DNA of 45,791 nucleotides, taken from Balneolaceae bacterium. Lineage in GTDB: Bacteria; Bacteroidota; Rhodothermia; Balneolales; Balneolaceae. A program made the translations under genes and the position numbers. Below the pieces are notes generated by a model that was not told the origin of the DNA, ran no database searches, and saw only the letters and a program-made list of their open reading frames with translations. Of the stretch, positions 8,545-18,374 are shown in pieces (the first letter of the stretch is position 1; the number at the start of each line of letters is the position of its first letter). Location: the NCBI GenBank assembly GCA_007131725.1, contig SLPZ01000103.1:1-45791 (forward strand). Direction: 5' to 3'.

Positions 8545-9915
8545 ATGAGTAAAAACGCCAGGATTTTAATTACAGACGATGAGAAAAGCATCCGGAATGC
8601 ACTTCGGGAAATCCTGGAATTTGAAAACTATACCATTTCCGAGGCCGAAAATGGAGAAGAGGCGCTCGGCATCGTAAAAAAAGAGCCGGTTGATCTTGTG
8701 CTTCTCGACATTAAAATGAAGGGAATGGACGGAATTGAAGTGCTGGAGAAGGTGAAAGAGATGAAGCCCGAGCTGCCAGTGATCATGATATCGGGTCATG
8801 GAAATATCAAAATTGCGGTTGAGGCCACCAAAACCGGAGCGTTTGATTTTCTCGAAAAACCACCGGATTTAAACCGCCTGCTCATCAGCGTAAGAAATGC
8901 ACTGAAAAGCAGTGAGCTGATGAAAGAAAACCGACAGATCCGAACGGAGCTCTACGGTGATACGGAAATAATCGGGGAAAGCGCGGCCATAGTTCGAATT
9001 AAAGAGCTAATCAGCAAGGTAGCTGTGAGCAACAGCCGTGTGCTGATAACCGGTGAAAACGGAACCGGAAAAGAGCTGATTGCCCGTTCCATACACGATA
9101 ACAGCAACCGGGCATCCAAAAAGTTTGTGGATGTAAATTGTGCAGCCATACCCGCAGAGCTGTTGGAGAGCGAACTGTTTGGCCACGAAAAAGGGGCTTT
9201 TACAGGGGCATCATCCCGCAGAATCGGCAAGTTTGAACAGGCAGACGGCGGCACGCTGTTTCTGGACGAAATCGGTGACATGAGTGCTGAATCCCAGGCT
9301 AAAGTTTTGAGAGCACTTCAGGAAAATCAGATTACCCGGGTGGGCGGGGATGAACGTATTGATGTGGATGTGCGTGTGCTTTCGGCAACGAATAAAGATT
9401 TACAGCAGGAAATTGAGGCGAATAATTTCAGAGAAGACCTTTACCACCGACTCAATGTAATTCCCATCCACCTGCCTCCTTTGCGTGAACGAAGGGAAGA
9501 TATTCCGGTTTTGGCCAAATGGTTATTGAATAAACTCTCTCAAAAAGAGATCATCTTTTCCGGGAAAACATTTTCGGATGATGCCCTTGAAAAACTGAAA
9601 GACCAGCACTGGCCGGGAAATATTCGTGAGCTTCAAAATGTGGTGGAGCGCCTTGCTTTGTTGTCTTCGGGAGATCAGATCACCGGGAAAGAGATAGATC
9701 AGCTTGTTTTAAGCAAGAAAAATCCCAAAAATCAGCTCGAAAGTTTGCTGGATGAGACAGACTCTTTCCATGAATACAAAGAGGAAGCCGAACGGCTTTT
9801 CTTGCTCAGGAAACTGGAAAAATTTAACTGGAATGTTTCAGCCACGGCTGATGCCATTGACATACAGCGCAGCCATATTTACAACAAGATGAAAAAATAC
9901 CAGATTGAGCGGTGA
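8545..9915 (+). CDS. sigma-54-dependent response regulator (NtrC family: REC-AAA+-Fis HTH)
   Basis: REC domain (ILITDDEKSIRNALREIL, VLLDIKMKGMDGIEVL), ENGTGKELIARSIH, ESELFGHEKGAFTGA, GGTLFLDEIGDMS, C-terminal Fis-like HTH. Confidence 0.97.
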   Translation: MSKNARILITDDEKSIRNALREILEFENYTISEAENGEEALGIVKKEPVDLVLLDIKMKGMDGIEVLEKVKEMKPELPVIMISGHGNIKIAVEATKTGAFDFLEKPPDLNRLLISVRNALKSSELMKENRQIRTELYGDTEIIGESAAIVRIKELISKVAVSNSRVLITGENGTGKELIARSIHDNSNRASKKFVDVNCAAIPAELLESELFGHEKGAFTGASSRRIGKFEQADGGTLFLDEIGDMSAESQAKVLRALQENQITRVGGDERIDVDVRVLSATNKDLQQEIEANNFREDLYHRLNVIPIHLPPLRERREDIPVLAKWLLNKLSQKEIIFSGKTFSDDALEKLKDQHWPGNIRELQNVVERLALLSSGDQITGKEIDQLVLSKKNPKNQLESLLDETDSFHEYKEEAERLFLLRKLEKFNWNVSATADAIDIQRSHIYNKMKKYQIER

Positions 9916-9997
9916 GGCTCTTTTTAAACTATGCTTAATTATTGGGTCTCTCTGCAATTAATTGAATAGTATCTAACCTTAATCCAAAAATTATAAG

Positions 9998-10891
9998 ATG
10001 TCAGCAAAACTGATAGACGGAAAAAAAGTTGCCGAAATTACCATGAAACTCATCAGCGATGACGTGGAAAACTGGGTGAAAGCAGGCAACCGGCGCCCGT
10101 TTTTAAAAGTGGTTCAGGTTGGCACCGACCCGGCCTCAACCAGCTACATCAAGGCAAAAACCAGATCCTGTAAACGTGTTGGAATTGATACGGATACTAC
10201 GCATCTGCCCGATACAGTTTCTGCCAGAGAATTAAAATCGATCATCCGCTCTTTTAATGAAGATGAAAACATCGACGGAATTTTGGTACAATTACCGTTG
10301 CCTTCTCACCTTTCATCGCACGATGTGATTGAGAGTATTGACCACAGAAAAGATGTTGACGGATTTCATCCAATGAATGTGGGGAGGCTGACGGTAGATC
10401 AGCCCACGTTTAAATCGTGCACACCTGCCGGTATTTTTGAGCTTTTTCGACATTACAGTATTCCGGTAAAAAGCAAACATGCGGTTGTTGTAGGGGCCAG
10501 CAACATTGTTGGCTCTCCGATGGCCATTATGCTTTCGCGGGAAAATGCGGAGGGGAAAGCCACCACTACTATCTGCCATAAATACACAAAAGATCTTACC
10601 CGGCACACCATCGCAGCCGATATTCTGATTGTTGCTGCAGGACAACCAAGCCTCATCAAAGCTGAAATGGTGAAAGAGGGAGTGGTGGTGATTGATGTTG
10701 GAATCAACCGGGTTGCTGATGAATCGAGCGATAAAGGCTACAAACTTGTGGGAGATTGCGATTTTGAGGGGCTGAAAAACAAGGCAAGCTGGATTACCCC
10801 GGTGCCGGGCGGAGTTGGCCCCATGACGGTTGCCATGCTGATGAAAAACACATTGCTGGCAGCAAAAAAATCGATCTATCCGGATGATTAA
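9998..10891 (+). CDS. folD: bifunctional methylenetetrahydrofolate dehydrogenase / methenyltetrahydrofolate cyclohydrolase
   Basis: STSYIKAKTRSCKRVGI, DGILVQLPLPSHL, DVDGFHPMNVGRL, TPVPGGVGPMTVAMLMKNT. Confidence 0.98.
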   Translation: MSAKLIDGKKVAEITMKLISDDVENWVKAGNRRPFLKVVQVGTDPASTSYIKAKTRSCKRVGIDTDTTHLPDTVSARELKSIIRSFNEDENIDGILVQLPLPSHLSSHDVIESIDHRKDVDGFHPMNVGRLTVDQPTFKSCTPAGIFELFRHYSIPVKSKHAVVVGASNIVGSPMAIMLSRENAEGKATTTICHKYTKDLTRHTIAADILIVAAGQPSLIKAEMVKEGVVVIDVGINRVADESSDKGYKLVGDCDFEGLKNKASWITPVPGGVGPMTVAMLMKNTLLAAKKSIYPDD

Positions 10892-10990
10892 TTTGAACCG
10901 GTTCCGTTCGTTTTAAATCGTAAAAACAGTATCAAAATAAGCAATACGCCCCGTTATTTCTTACTTTACCTGAATAGAATAAATTGAAAT

Positions 10991-13126
10991 TTGAATACAA
11001 GATATATGAAGAATTTTACCCTGTTACTGATAGCATCAACCCTGTTGTTGTTCTCAGCATGTAACGACCATGACGCTATGACTGAAAACCCGTTTTTTGA
11101 ACCAAGCACACTTCCTTTTGAAGCTCCCGATTTTGACCGAATCAGCGAAGAGCACTTTCGCCCTGCATTTGAAACCGGAATGGAAGTTGAACTGGAAGAA
11201 ATTGAGCGTATTGCCGGCAATCCCGAAGAACCTACATTTGAAAATACAATAGTGGAATTAGAGAGAACTGGTGAAATGCTTCGGCGTACACGCCTTGTTT
11301 TTTCTAATCTGACTTCGGCCCACACCAACGATAAACTTCAGGAAATTCAGTCGGAAATGGCGCCGAAATTTGCCTCCCATTCTGACAATATTTTGTTGAA
11401 TGCCGACCTTTTTGCCCGCGTAGAAACCCTCTATGAAGACAGGGAAAACCTGGATTTGGATGATGCATCCATGAAGCTGCTCGAGGATACCTATCGCGAT
11501 TTTGTTCGTGCTGGTGCGCTTCTTTCTGATGATGAGCAATCGCGGATGCGGCAGATAAATGAACGGATATCTTCGCTGACAACGGAATTTCAGGAAAAGC
11601 TCCTGGAAATGACTCGCGAAAGAGCCGTGATTGTTGATGACGAGGCACTTCTTGACGGTTTGAGTTCTGACCGGATTGCAGCAGCCGCAGAAGCAGCCGC
11701 TGATCGGGGCTATGAAGATAGTTATTTACTCTCCATCACCAATACCACAAGGGTACCCATTTTAACCAGCCTGAACAACCGTGACATCAGGCAAAAAGTC
11801 TGGAAGGCATCAGCGTACAGGGGAATCGGTGAAGATGGCGGCATTGACACAAGGCCCATTGTTTTGGAACTTGCTGAACTACGGGCTGAGCGTGCGGAGC
11901 TTCTCGGATATCCGAACTTTGCGACATTTGCCATTGAACCGCAAACAGCACAGACACCTGAGGCCGTCCTCGAAATGCTGACAGACCTGATACCCGCTGT
12001 AATTGCGAATACCGAGCAGGAAGCTGAACTGATTATCGAGATGATGAGGGCCGATGGTATTGATGATGAACTGCAGCCCTGGGACTGGGAATATTACGCA
12101 GAAAAAGTGCGGCAAGACAGATATGAAATTGACGAGGAAGAAATACGCCCCTATTTCGAACTGAACCGTGTTCTGGAAGATGGTGTTTTTTACACCATGA
12201 ATCGGCTCTATGGAATAACTTTCGAAGAGCGGTTCGACCTTCCGGTCTATCATCCGGATGTGCGTGTGTTTGATGTGTTTGATGAAGACGGTTCACAGCT
12301 CGGACTCTTTTATGCTGATTACTTTACCAGAGATTCCAAGCGCGGCGGGGCATGGATGAGTTCATTTATTGTACAGTCTCATCTGCTGGATCAGAAGCCG
12401 GTAATTACGAATAATCTGAATATATCCAGGCCGGCTGAAGGTGAACCTGCACTTATCAGTTTCAATAATGTTACCACAATGTTCCACGAAATGGGGCACG
12501 CCGTACACGGGCTTTTCTCGGATGTGGAATATCCATCACAGGCGGGCACATCCGTACCGAGAGATTTTGTGGAATTTCCATCCACGTTTGAGGAAGACTG
12601 GGCAATTCATCCAGAAGTTCTCCGGAATTACGCAAGGCATTACGAAACCGGGGATCAGATACCGCAAGAACTCCTGGACAGAGTGATTGCCGCCAGGGAA
12701 TTCAACCAGGGTTTTGATACTTATGAATATCTCGGGGCCACAATGATAGATATGGAGTGGCATCTTTTAGGTGAAAATGAAATACCGGATGATGTAGAAG
12801 CCTTCGAAAATGCAGCTCTTGAAAAATATAATATGGACTGGCATGCTGTGCCTCCGCGATACAAATCGGCCTATTTTGCTCATATATTCTCAGGTGGATA
12901 TTCTGCAAACTATTACGCCTATATCTGGAGCGAAATACTGGCCGCCGATGCATTTGCATTTATGCGTGAAGAAGGCGGGCTGACGCGTGAAAACGGAGAT
13001 CGTTATCGCGAATATATTCTATCCCGCGGCGGCAGCCTCGATGCTATGGAACTCTACCGCAGCTACCGCGGCGGAGATCCTGATGTAAGCCACCTGCTGA
13101 GAAGGCGCGGTTTAAGTGTAGAATAA
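10991..13126 (+). CDS. dcp: M3 family metallopeptidase (peptidyl-dipeptidase Dcp-like), putative lipoprotein
   Basis: TMFHEMGHAVHGLFS zinc motif, SGGYSANYYAYIWSEILAADAF; N-terminal lipobox-like LLLFSACN. Confidence 0.95.
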   Translation: MNTRYMKNFTLLLIASTLLLFSACNDHDAMTENPFFEPSTLPFEAPDFDRISEEHFRPAFETGMEVELEEIERIAGNPEEPTFENTIVELERTGEMLRRTRLVFSNLTSAHTNDKLQEIQSEMAPKFASHSDNILLNADLFARVETLYEDRENLDLDDASMKLLEDTYRDFVRAGALLSDDEQSRMRQINERISSLTTEFQEKLLEMTRERAVIVDDEALLDGLSSDRIAAAAEAAADRGYEDSYLLSITNTTRVPILTSLNNRDIRQKVWKASAYRGIGEDGGIDTRPIVLELAELRAERAELLGYPNFATFAIEPQTAQTPEAVLEMLTDLIPAVIANTEQEAELIIEMMRADGIDDELQPWDWEYYAEKVRQDRYEIDEEEIRPYFELNRVLEDGVFYTMNRLYGITFEERFDLPVYHPDVRVFDVFDEDGSQLGLFYADYFTRDSKRGGAWMSSFIVQSHLLDQKPVITNNLNISRPAEGEPALISFNNVTTMFHEMGHAVHGLFSDVEYPSQAGTSVPRDFVEFPSTFEEDWAIHPEVLRNYARHYETGDQIPQELLDRVIAAREFNQGFDTYEYLGATMIDMEWHLLGENEIPDDVEAFENAALEKYNMDWHAVPPRYKSAYFAHIFSGGYSANYYAYIWSEILAADAFAFMREEGGLTRENGDRYREYILSRGGSLDAMELYRSYRGGDPDVSHLLRRRGLSVE

Positions 13127-13169
13127 TTATTTCAATACATTTCTGCTGAATCAAACAACCTGGCAGAGT

Positions 13170-13189
13170 CCCCGACAGGCTTGTCGGGG
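13170..13189. repeat. perfect hairpin CCCCGACA-GGCT-TGTCGGGG
   Basis: 8-bp perfect stem with 4-nt loop about 43 nt after the peptidase stop; no T-run, so REP-like rather than a clear terminator. Confidence 0.7.
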
Positions 13190-13533
13190 TCCTGCCGGAG
13201 TTGTGGGCCGGCCGATTTGGTTAAAGAGAACGCTTGAACCAGATTGAAATTGATTCAAGCCACTAAACATGTACGTAGTTTGGATCCTATAAGAGTTGTG
13301 AGGCAAAGGTACTCTGTGAAAAAGTTATCCGCGATTCTGACAGGAGCACTCTGTCAAGTCGCTAATCACATACGAAGGGTTTGTTTCTGAGAGCTTTTTT
13401 GATGGAAATTTGAGCCCATCTCTATTTACCGGTCGATAACACTAAGTCAGAAAAAATTTTGCCTGATTCTTCTTTCATTCATAAGAAACCTATAATTTTA
13501 TACTAAAGGCAGCATAAAACAATTGGAGGTTTT

Positions 13534-13824
13534 ATGAATACAGAGATGAATTCCATCACTTCAGAAGAAAAGCAGCAAAAGCATATCGATATTATCGCTG
13601 CAATTTCCAGTATCATTCCTGGGCTCGGCCATCTTTACAAAGGGTATGTAAAAGAGGGAATCTGCATTTTGATTGTCAGCCCATTTTTTATCTGGGCAGC
13701 TTTAATTTTTGCCGCTGCAACTCTTGGCATTGGTTTGTTTGTACCTTTTGTTTATCTGTTTATTGTAGGTTGGCACGCCTACAGCATCGAAAACAAGAGG
13801 AAACATCCGCTGCAATTTTTCTGA
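13534..13824 (+). CDS. small membrane protein, TM2-domain-like
   Basis: SSIIPGLGHLYKGYVKEGICILIVSPFFIW... G-GH-Y-G motif plus two TM segments; TTGGAGG upstream of ATG. Confidence 0.7.
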   Translation: MNTEMNSITSEEKQQKHIDIIAAISSIIPGLGHLYKGYVKEGICILIVSPFFIWAALIFAAATLGIGLFVPFVYLFIVGWHAYSIENKRKHPLQFF

Positions 13825-14054
13825 ATGCAACACAAAATTTATTCAGAAAGAATAATATCCGGATAATTCCGGCATGGATATCTTATTGTCGCCTATTCTG
13901 ATAATCCATATAAGATTTCTCCGGGAGGGCAATTTTTGTTTTAAATTTTGTAAAACAGGTTAAATCTTATAAAAACTGGAAAAACCGGGAACAGAGAATC
14001 ATTTCAGACGTTAGTTTACCCTGTAACCAAAACAAAGAAAGATTTAATTACATT

Positions 14055-14600
14055 ATGTATAGATTTATAACCATTATTTTATTTGCAGCACTCATGTTTG
14101 GCTGCGAAAGTGACTCACCACCGGAACAGACTGCCACAGATCAACCCATGCAGGATCCATTTCAGCAGGAACAGGAAATGGTTGATGTTGACGTTTCTGA
14201 TGAAGAACTGGAGCTATTTATCGACGTAACCGTTGAGTTTCAAGAAGGCCAGATGGCAGCACAGCAGGAAATGATCGGAATAGTTGAAGATGAAGGAATG
14301 TCTGTTGACAGCTTCAATGAGATTGCTCAGGGAATGCACATGGGGCAAACTCAGGATGAGCTTGATGTCAGTGACTCAGATATGGAAAAATATAACGCTA
14401 TTGCCGAATTGATTGACGAAATTGAACGCGAATTGGACTCAGAAATGGAAGAAATTCTTGCAGAAGCAGGAATGAGCATGGACAGATTTCAGGAAATAAA
14501 CATGGCACTGCAACAGGACCAGGAACTTTTACAGCGTGCCCAGGAGATGATGCAGGGTGCAATGATGCAGCAAGAGCAAACTCCCGGCGCTGAATACTAA
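14055..14600 (+). CDS. putative lipoprotein with two DUF4168-like repeats
   Basis: LMFGCES lipobox-like; repeats DVSDEELELFIDVTVEFQEG...EDEGMSVDSFNEI and DVSDSDMEKYNAIAELIDEI...AEAGMSMDRFQEI. Confidence 0.65.
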   Translation: MYRFITIILFAALMFGCESDSPPEQTATDQPMQDPFQQEQEMVDVDVSDEELELFIDVTVEFQEGQMAAQQEMIGIVEDEGMSVDSFNEIAQGMHMGQTQDELDVSDSDMEKYNAIAELIDEIERELDSEMEEILAEAGMSMDRFQEINMALQQDQELLQRAQEMMQGAMMQQEQTPGAEY

Positions 14601-14623
14601 TTTCCAGCAACCCATTACAAAAA

Positions 14624-14656
14624 ACCTGTTCTTTTCAAGAGGGACAGGTTTTTTTT
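14624..14656 (+). terminator. rho-independent terminator, probably bidirectional
   Basis: ACCTGTTC (14624-14631) pairs with GGACAGGT (14642-14649), followed by a T-run; A-run on the opposite flank serves the convergent minus-strand gene. Confidence 0.85.
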
Positions 14657-14661
14657 ATGGC

Positions 14662-15045
14662 TCAATTGCCAGCAACATTTGTAAGAGAGGAATCGGGCAG
14701 TGTTATAAATAAAGATTTTCTGCGGATGGCTTTTAGATTTCGGGTTTTGTGGCCTTTTCCGGTTGTATCCTCAACCAATAAAACATCACCGGCGCCAAAT
14801 GTTCTCTTTTCTCCTAATGAGGTTTCAATTTCGATCTCTCCATCAATCAAAATGATTAATTGACGCTGAGGTGCGTTGTGGAAATCGTAATCGTAATCCG
14901 GGGGCACTTCTCTGAAAATAACGTCTCCGGCCGGTATTGTATCAGACAGTGATCCGATTTCTCCCTTTTCATGCAGATCTACCTGAACTTCTTCAAAGTG
15001 TGAATCGCCGTTGGCATCGCTGTAAATTCGTGTGATTGTGTACAT
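14662..15045 (-). CDS. cupin domain-containing protein
   Basis: MYTITRIYSDANGDSHFEEV...PQRQLIILIDGEIEIETSLGEKRTFGAGDVLLVEDTTGKGHKTRN; start revised from 15258 to Met at 15045 because the extra 71 aa look non-coding. Confidence 0.75.
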   Translation of the reverse strand: MYTITRIYSDANGDSHFEEVQVDLHEKGEIGSLSDTIPAGDVIFREVPPDYDYDFHNAPQRQLIILIDGEIEIETSLGEKRTFGAGDVLLVEDTTGKGHKTRNLKAIRRKSLFITLPDSSLTNVAGN

Positions 15046-15480
15046 ACTGGTCTTTACTCTGAAAGTGGCTCGCAAGTATTTTGGGATTGACACATTTTTT
15101 TCGCAAGCACATATGTGAAAGAAACAAATTATTGCTTCTTTAAATTTTAACAAAATTATCTCATCCAACACGGCAAGATTTATAATGTTGATAAAAGTCC
15201 GCCGGCTGGCGAAGTGATCGGCAATAGCATGGGACGCAATCCTATGAAAAAAATGCATCGATTTAGCACCAACGGCTTAAAATTCTGATCACCTATAGTC
15301 GTCCTGTTATTTTGTCACAGATAAAGAAAAAATAATAAGAAGTAAATCGGCATCTGTTTATCGTAATTCCACCAAATAAGAAGGCAGTGTTAAAAAGTGA
15401 TTATATTAAAGTAATTTAATACATTTATCGATTGGCTATATCAAACAGCCTACCTTCATCAATAAGGATAATCATTTACT

Positions 15481-18279
15481 ATGGGTGAAAATAAAAATCT
15501 ATTACGTGGAGATAAGATTCTTGAGTTGGAAAGCTTTATCTCACGGGCTACTCAAAGATTTATCAACTGTAAGCACCAAAATATTCAAAAATCAGTATAT
15601 GACACTCTCCAGGAGTGTGGTCAAATTATTGGAGTAGATTCCGTATTTATAGCCTTATACAATAATGATCAGGATTCTTGGACTGCAAAGTATGAATGGC
15701 AGAACAATAAAGAATACAGGCATACAGATGGGAGCTTATTGTTTTCAAAAAAGATGAATTGGTTGCATAAACAAATTGCAGACAAAAATGTTATTCTAAT
15801 TGAAGATTGTGACCAGCTGCCAGTTGAAGCTTCTCGCGAAAAAAAATTTTTCAAGAGTAATCAGCTAAAAACAATACTTCTTTTACCGCTTTTTCTACAA
15901 TCAGATTGTATTGGTTACTTTGTACTTGAAGCCTACAGTCAACATAAAACATTCAGCACTGATGAAAAGTTGATACTGAAGGCACTGGCTAACACAATGG
16001 CACTCTTTTTAGACAGAGTTCGACTTGAAACTGAGGGAGAATATCAACTGCGATTTAAACAGTTAATGACGGATATATCAGCCCGGTTTGTAAATGTATC
16101 GGGCTCACGCCTTCATGCTGCTATTCTGGAAAGCTTGAAGGATATAGGTATCTTTTTTGATGCCGACAGAGCCTATCTGTTTAATTATTCAGCCCATAAA
16201 GATTCATATAGTCTTACTCATGAGTGGCTGCGGGATGGAGTATCACCAACAAAACACTTGCTCCAGGATGTGACGTTTGAAGAGTATAAGTGATGGTACT
16301 CAAAAGTGAGGGGAGAAAGTATGATCATTATTGAAGATACGAATGAGTTATCCGATGAAGAAGGCCCGGAAAAAGAAATTTTAGTGAGCCAGAATATTAA
16401 ATCTCTGATTTGTCTCCCGATTCAAATTAATGGCGAACCTTTCGGGCTTTTGGGTATTGATGCAGTTTATAAAAAAGGAAATTGGGACAAAGAACAAATT
16501 TCCTCATTCTATGTACTATCTACAGTAATGGCTGATATATTATTAAAAAATATCACTGAAAGTAAACTGCAAAACATTAACAGACTGCAGGATATTGTAA
16601 TGAATCTTTCTACAAGTTTCATCAATATTCCTCTTAATGAAATAGATAATTCTGTAGAAAAATCACTCTCTGATATTGGTAACTTCGTTGATGCAGACAG
16701 GGCCTACATTTTTAGATATAATGAGAAAAAAACTACAGTAAGCAATTCGCACGAGTGGTGTAACGATGGTATCTCACCGCATATACAAGATTTGCAGGAC
16801 ATTCCTTTAAGTGTAGTTGGCGACTGGTATGAAACTCATATGATAGGAAATCCCGTCATTATAAATGACGTGAGCAAACTGCCTGAAAGCCATGAACAAA
16901 AGAAAATTCTGGACATGCAGGATATTAAAAGCGTGGTTGCATTTCCATTGATTTCTAAAGGCGAATATTTGGGGTTTGTGGGTTTCGACTCTGTTAAAAA
17001 GAAGCATCTATATTCAGATAAAGAAATCAATATATTAAATGTGTTTGCACAAATGCTCGTGAATGTGATTGAACGGCAGCGGATGCAGAGCCATTTAATA
17101 GCCAGCCGCGAAGAGGCAGATCGTTCTAATAAGGCAAAGTCAATATTTTTGGCGAATATGAGCCATGAGCTTCGAACTCCCCTCAATGGTGTCATTGGAT
17201 TTCTTGATATGCTCAATCATACCAATCTCACATCAGAGCAGTACCGGTACATAATTAGTGCAATGAAATCCGCTGAAAGTTTGATGAGTATTATCAACGA
17301 TATATTAGACCTGTCGAAGGTAGAAGCAGGTAAACTTGAGCTGGAAGAAGAAGAGACTAATCTGCATGACTTAATTCAACAATCTGTAGATATAATCAGA
17401 TACAGTGCTAACAAAAAAGGACTGATGGTAAATATAAATATTTCAGATAATGTACCTTTATACGCTATCGTAGATCCATTACGGTTAAAACAAATCCTGG
17501 TGAATCTTGTTGGAAATGCAGTTAAATTTACAAAGAAAGGAAAAGTTGATTTATCCTTAAGATTTAAAAAAGATGTGAGAACGAATAATACCGGTTATTT
17601 TACTTTCGAAGTGTTAGACACAGGAATAGGAATTTCTGAGGATAAGAAAGACAAACTTTTTAAAGCATTTTCTCAACTCGATTCTACTTTTAATCGTGAA
17701 TATGGCGGTACGGGTCTTGGTTTGATTATTTCTAATATGCTTGCCAAGAAGATGGGAAGTGTAATTGAGTTTGAAAGTAAATTAAGTGTTGGCAGCCGCT
17801 TTTACTTTACCATTAAAAGTGAATACTTGAATCAAGAAGACGTTCAGGGTTTATCTCAAAAAGAGGAACATAAAAAAGCGATTGCCAATCCAAATTTGAA
17901 ACCTGTTATTTTAATCGTTGAGGATACCGACTTAAACCGAATACTGGTTAAAACATTGATTAAAAAAATATATCCAAAAGCAACAGTTTTTGAAGCTGTA
18001 AACGGTGAGGAGGCTATAACGAAATACACGGAGAAAAATCCCGATATCATTTTAATGGACATTCAGATGCCGGTTCTGAATGGTTTTGAGGCAACAAGGA
18101 AAATAAGAGAGATTGAGAAGGACTCTGGTAAACATGTTCACATAGTTGCATTAACAGCGAGTGTAACCTCAGAAGCCGAAGAAAAATGCCTTGAGTACGG
18201 TATGGATTATTATATCGCAAAACCTTTTCGCGATGTTCAGATTAAGAGTGTCATCGACAGGTTTGTAATAAGCAATTAG
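15481..18279 (+). pseudogene. multi-GAF hybrid sensor histidine kinase (GAF-GAF-GAF-HisKA-HATPase-REC) with one in-frame TGA at 16291-16293
   Basis: ORFs 15481-16293 and 16306-18279 share a frame, separated only by TGA plus TGG TAC TCA AAA; the second ORF completes the interrupted GAF. ANMSHELRTPLNGVIGFL, EVLDTGIGIS, GGTGLGL, VILIVEDTDLNR...LMDIQMPVLNG. May be a split, functional gene. Confidence 0.85.
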
Positions 18280-18374
18280 GATTATTAATTGAAGAGAAAT
18301 TGGGAGAGGGGAAACACAGATCTTATATGCCAGTAACGTTTCCCTTCAGAAATTCAAAAACAGTTGATCACTAT

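Noticed and set aside
13845-13905. Long imperfect hairpin (AATAATATCC...GGATATCTTATT) after the TM2-like gene
   Set aside because: Several bulges, no T-run, AT-rich; could be chance without conservation data.
15046-15258. 71-residue N-terminal extension of the cupin ORF
   Set aside because: AT-rich, no family resemblance; MYTITRI at 15045 is the better start. A CACATATGTG palindrome at 15108-15117 is more likely part of the upstream region.
16291-16293. TGA in the histidine kinase as a selenocysteine codon
   Set aside because: It aligns with a variable GAF position just before W-Y, not a conserved redox Cys, and I saw no convincing SECIS-like hairpin directly downstream.
18309-18344. GGGAAAC...GTTTCCC inverted repeat after the histidine kinase as a terminator
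   Set aside because: Only a 7-bp stem with a 22-nt loop and no T-run; too weak to call.
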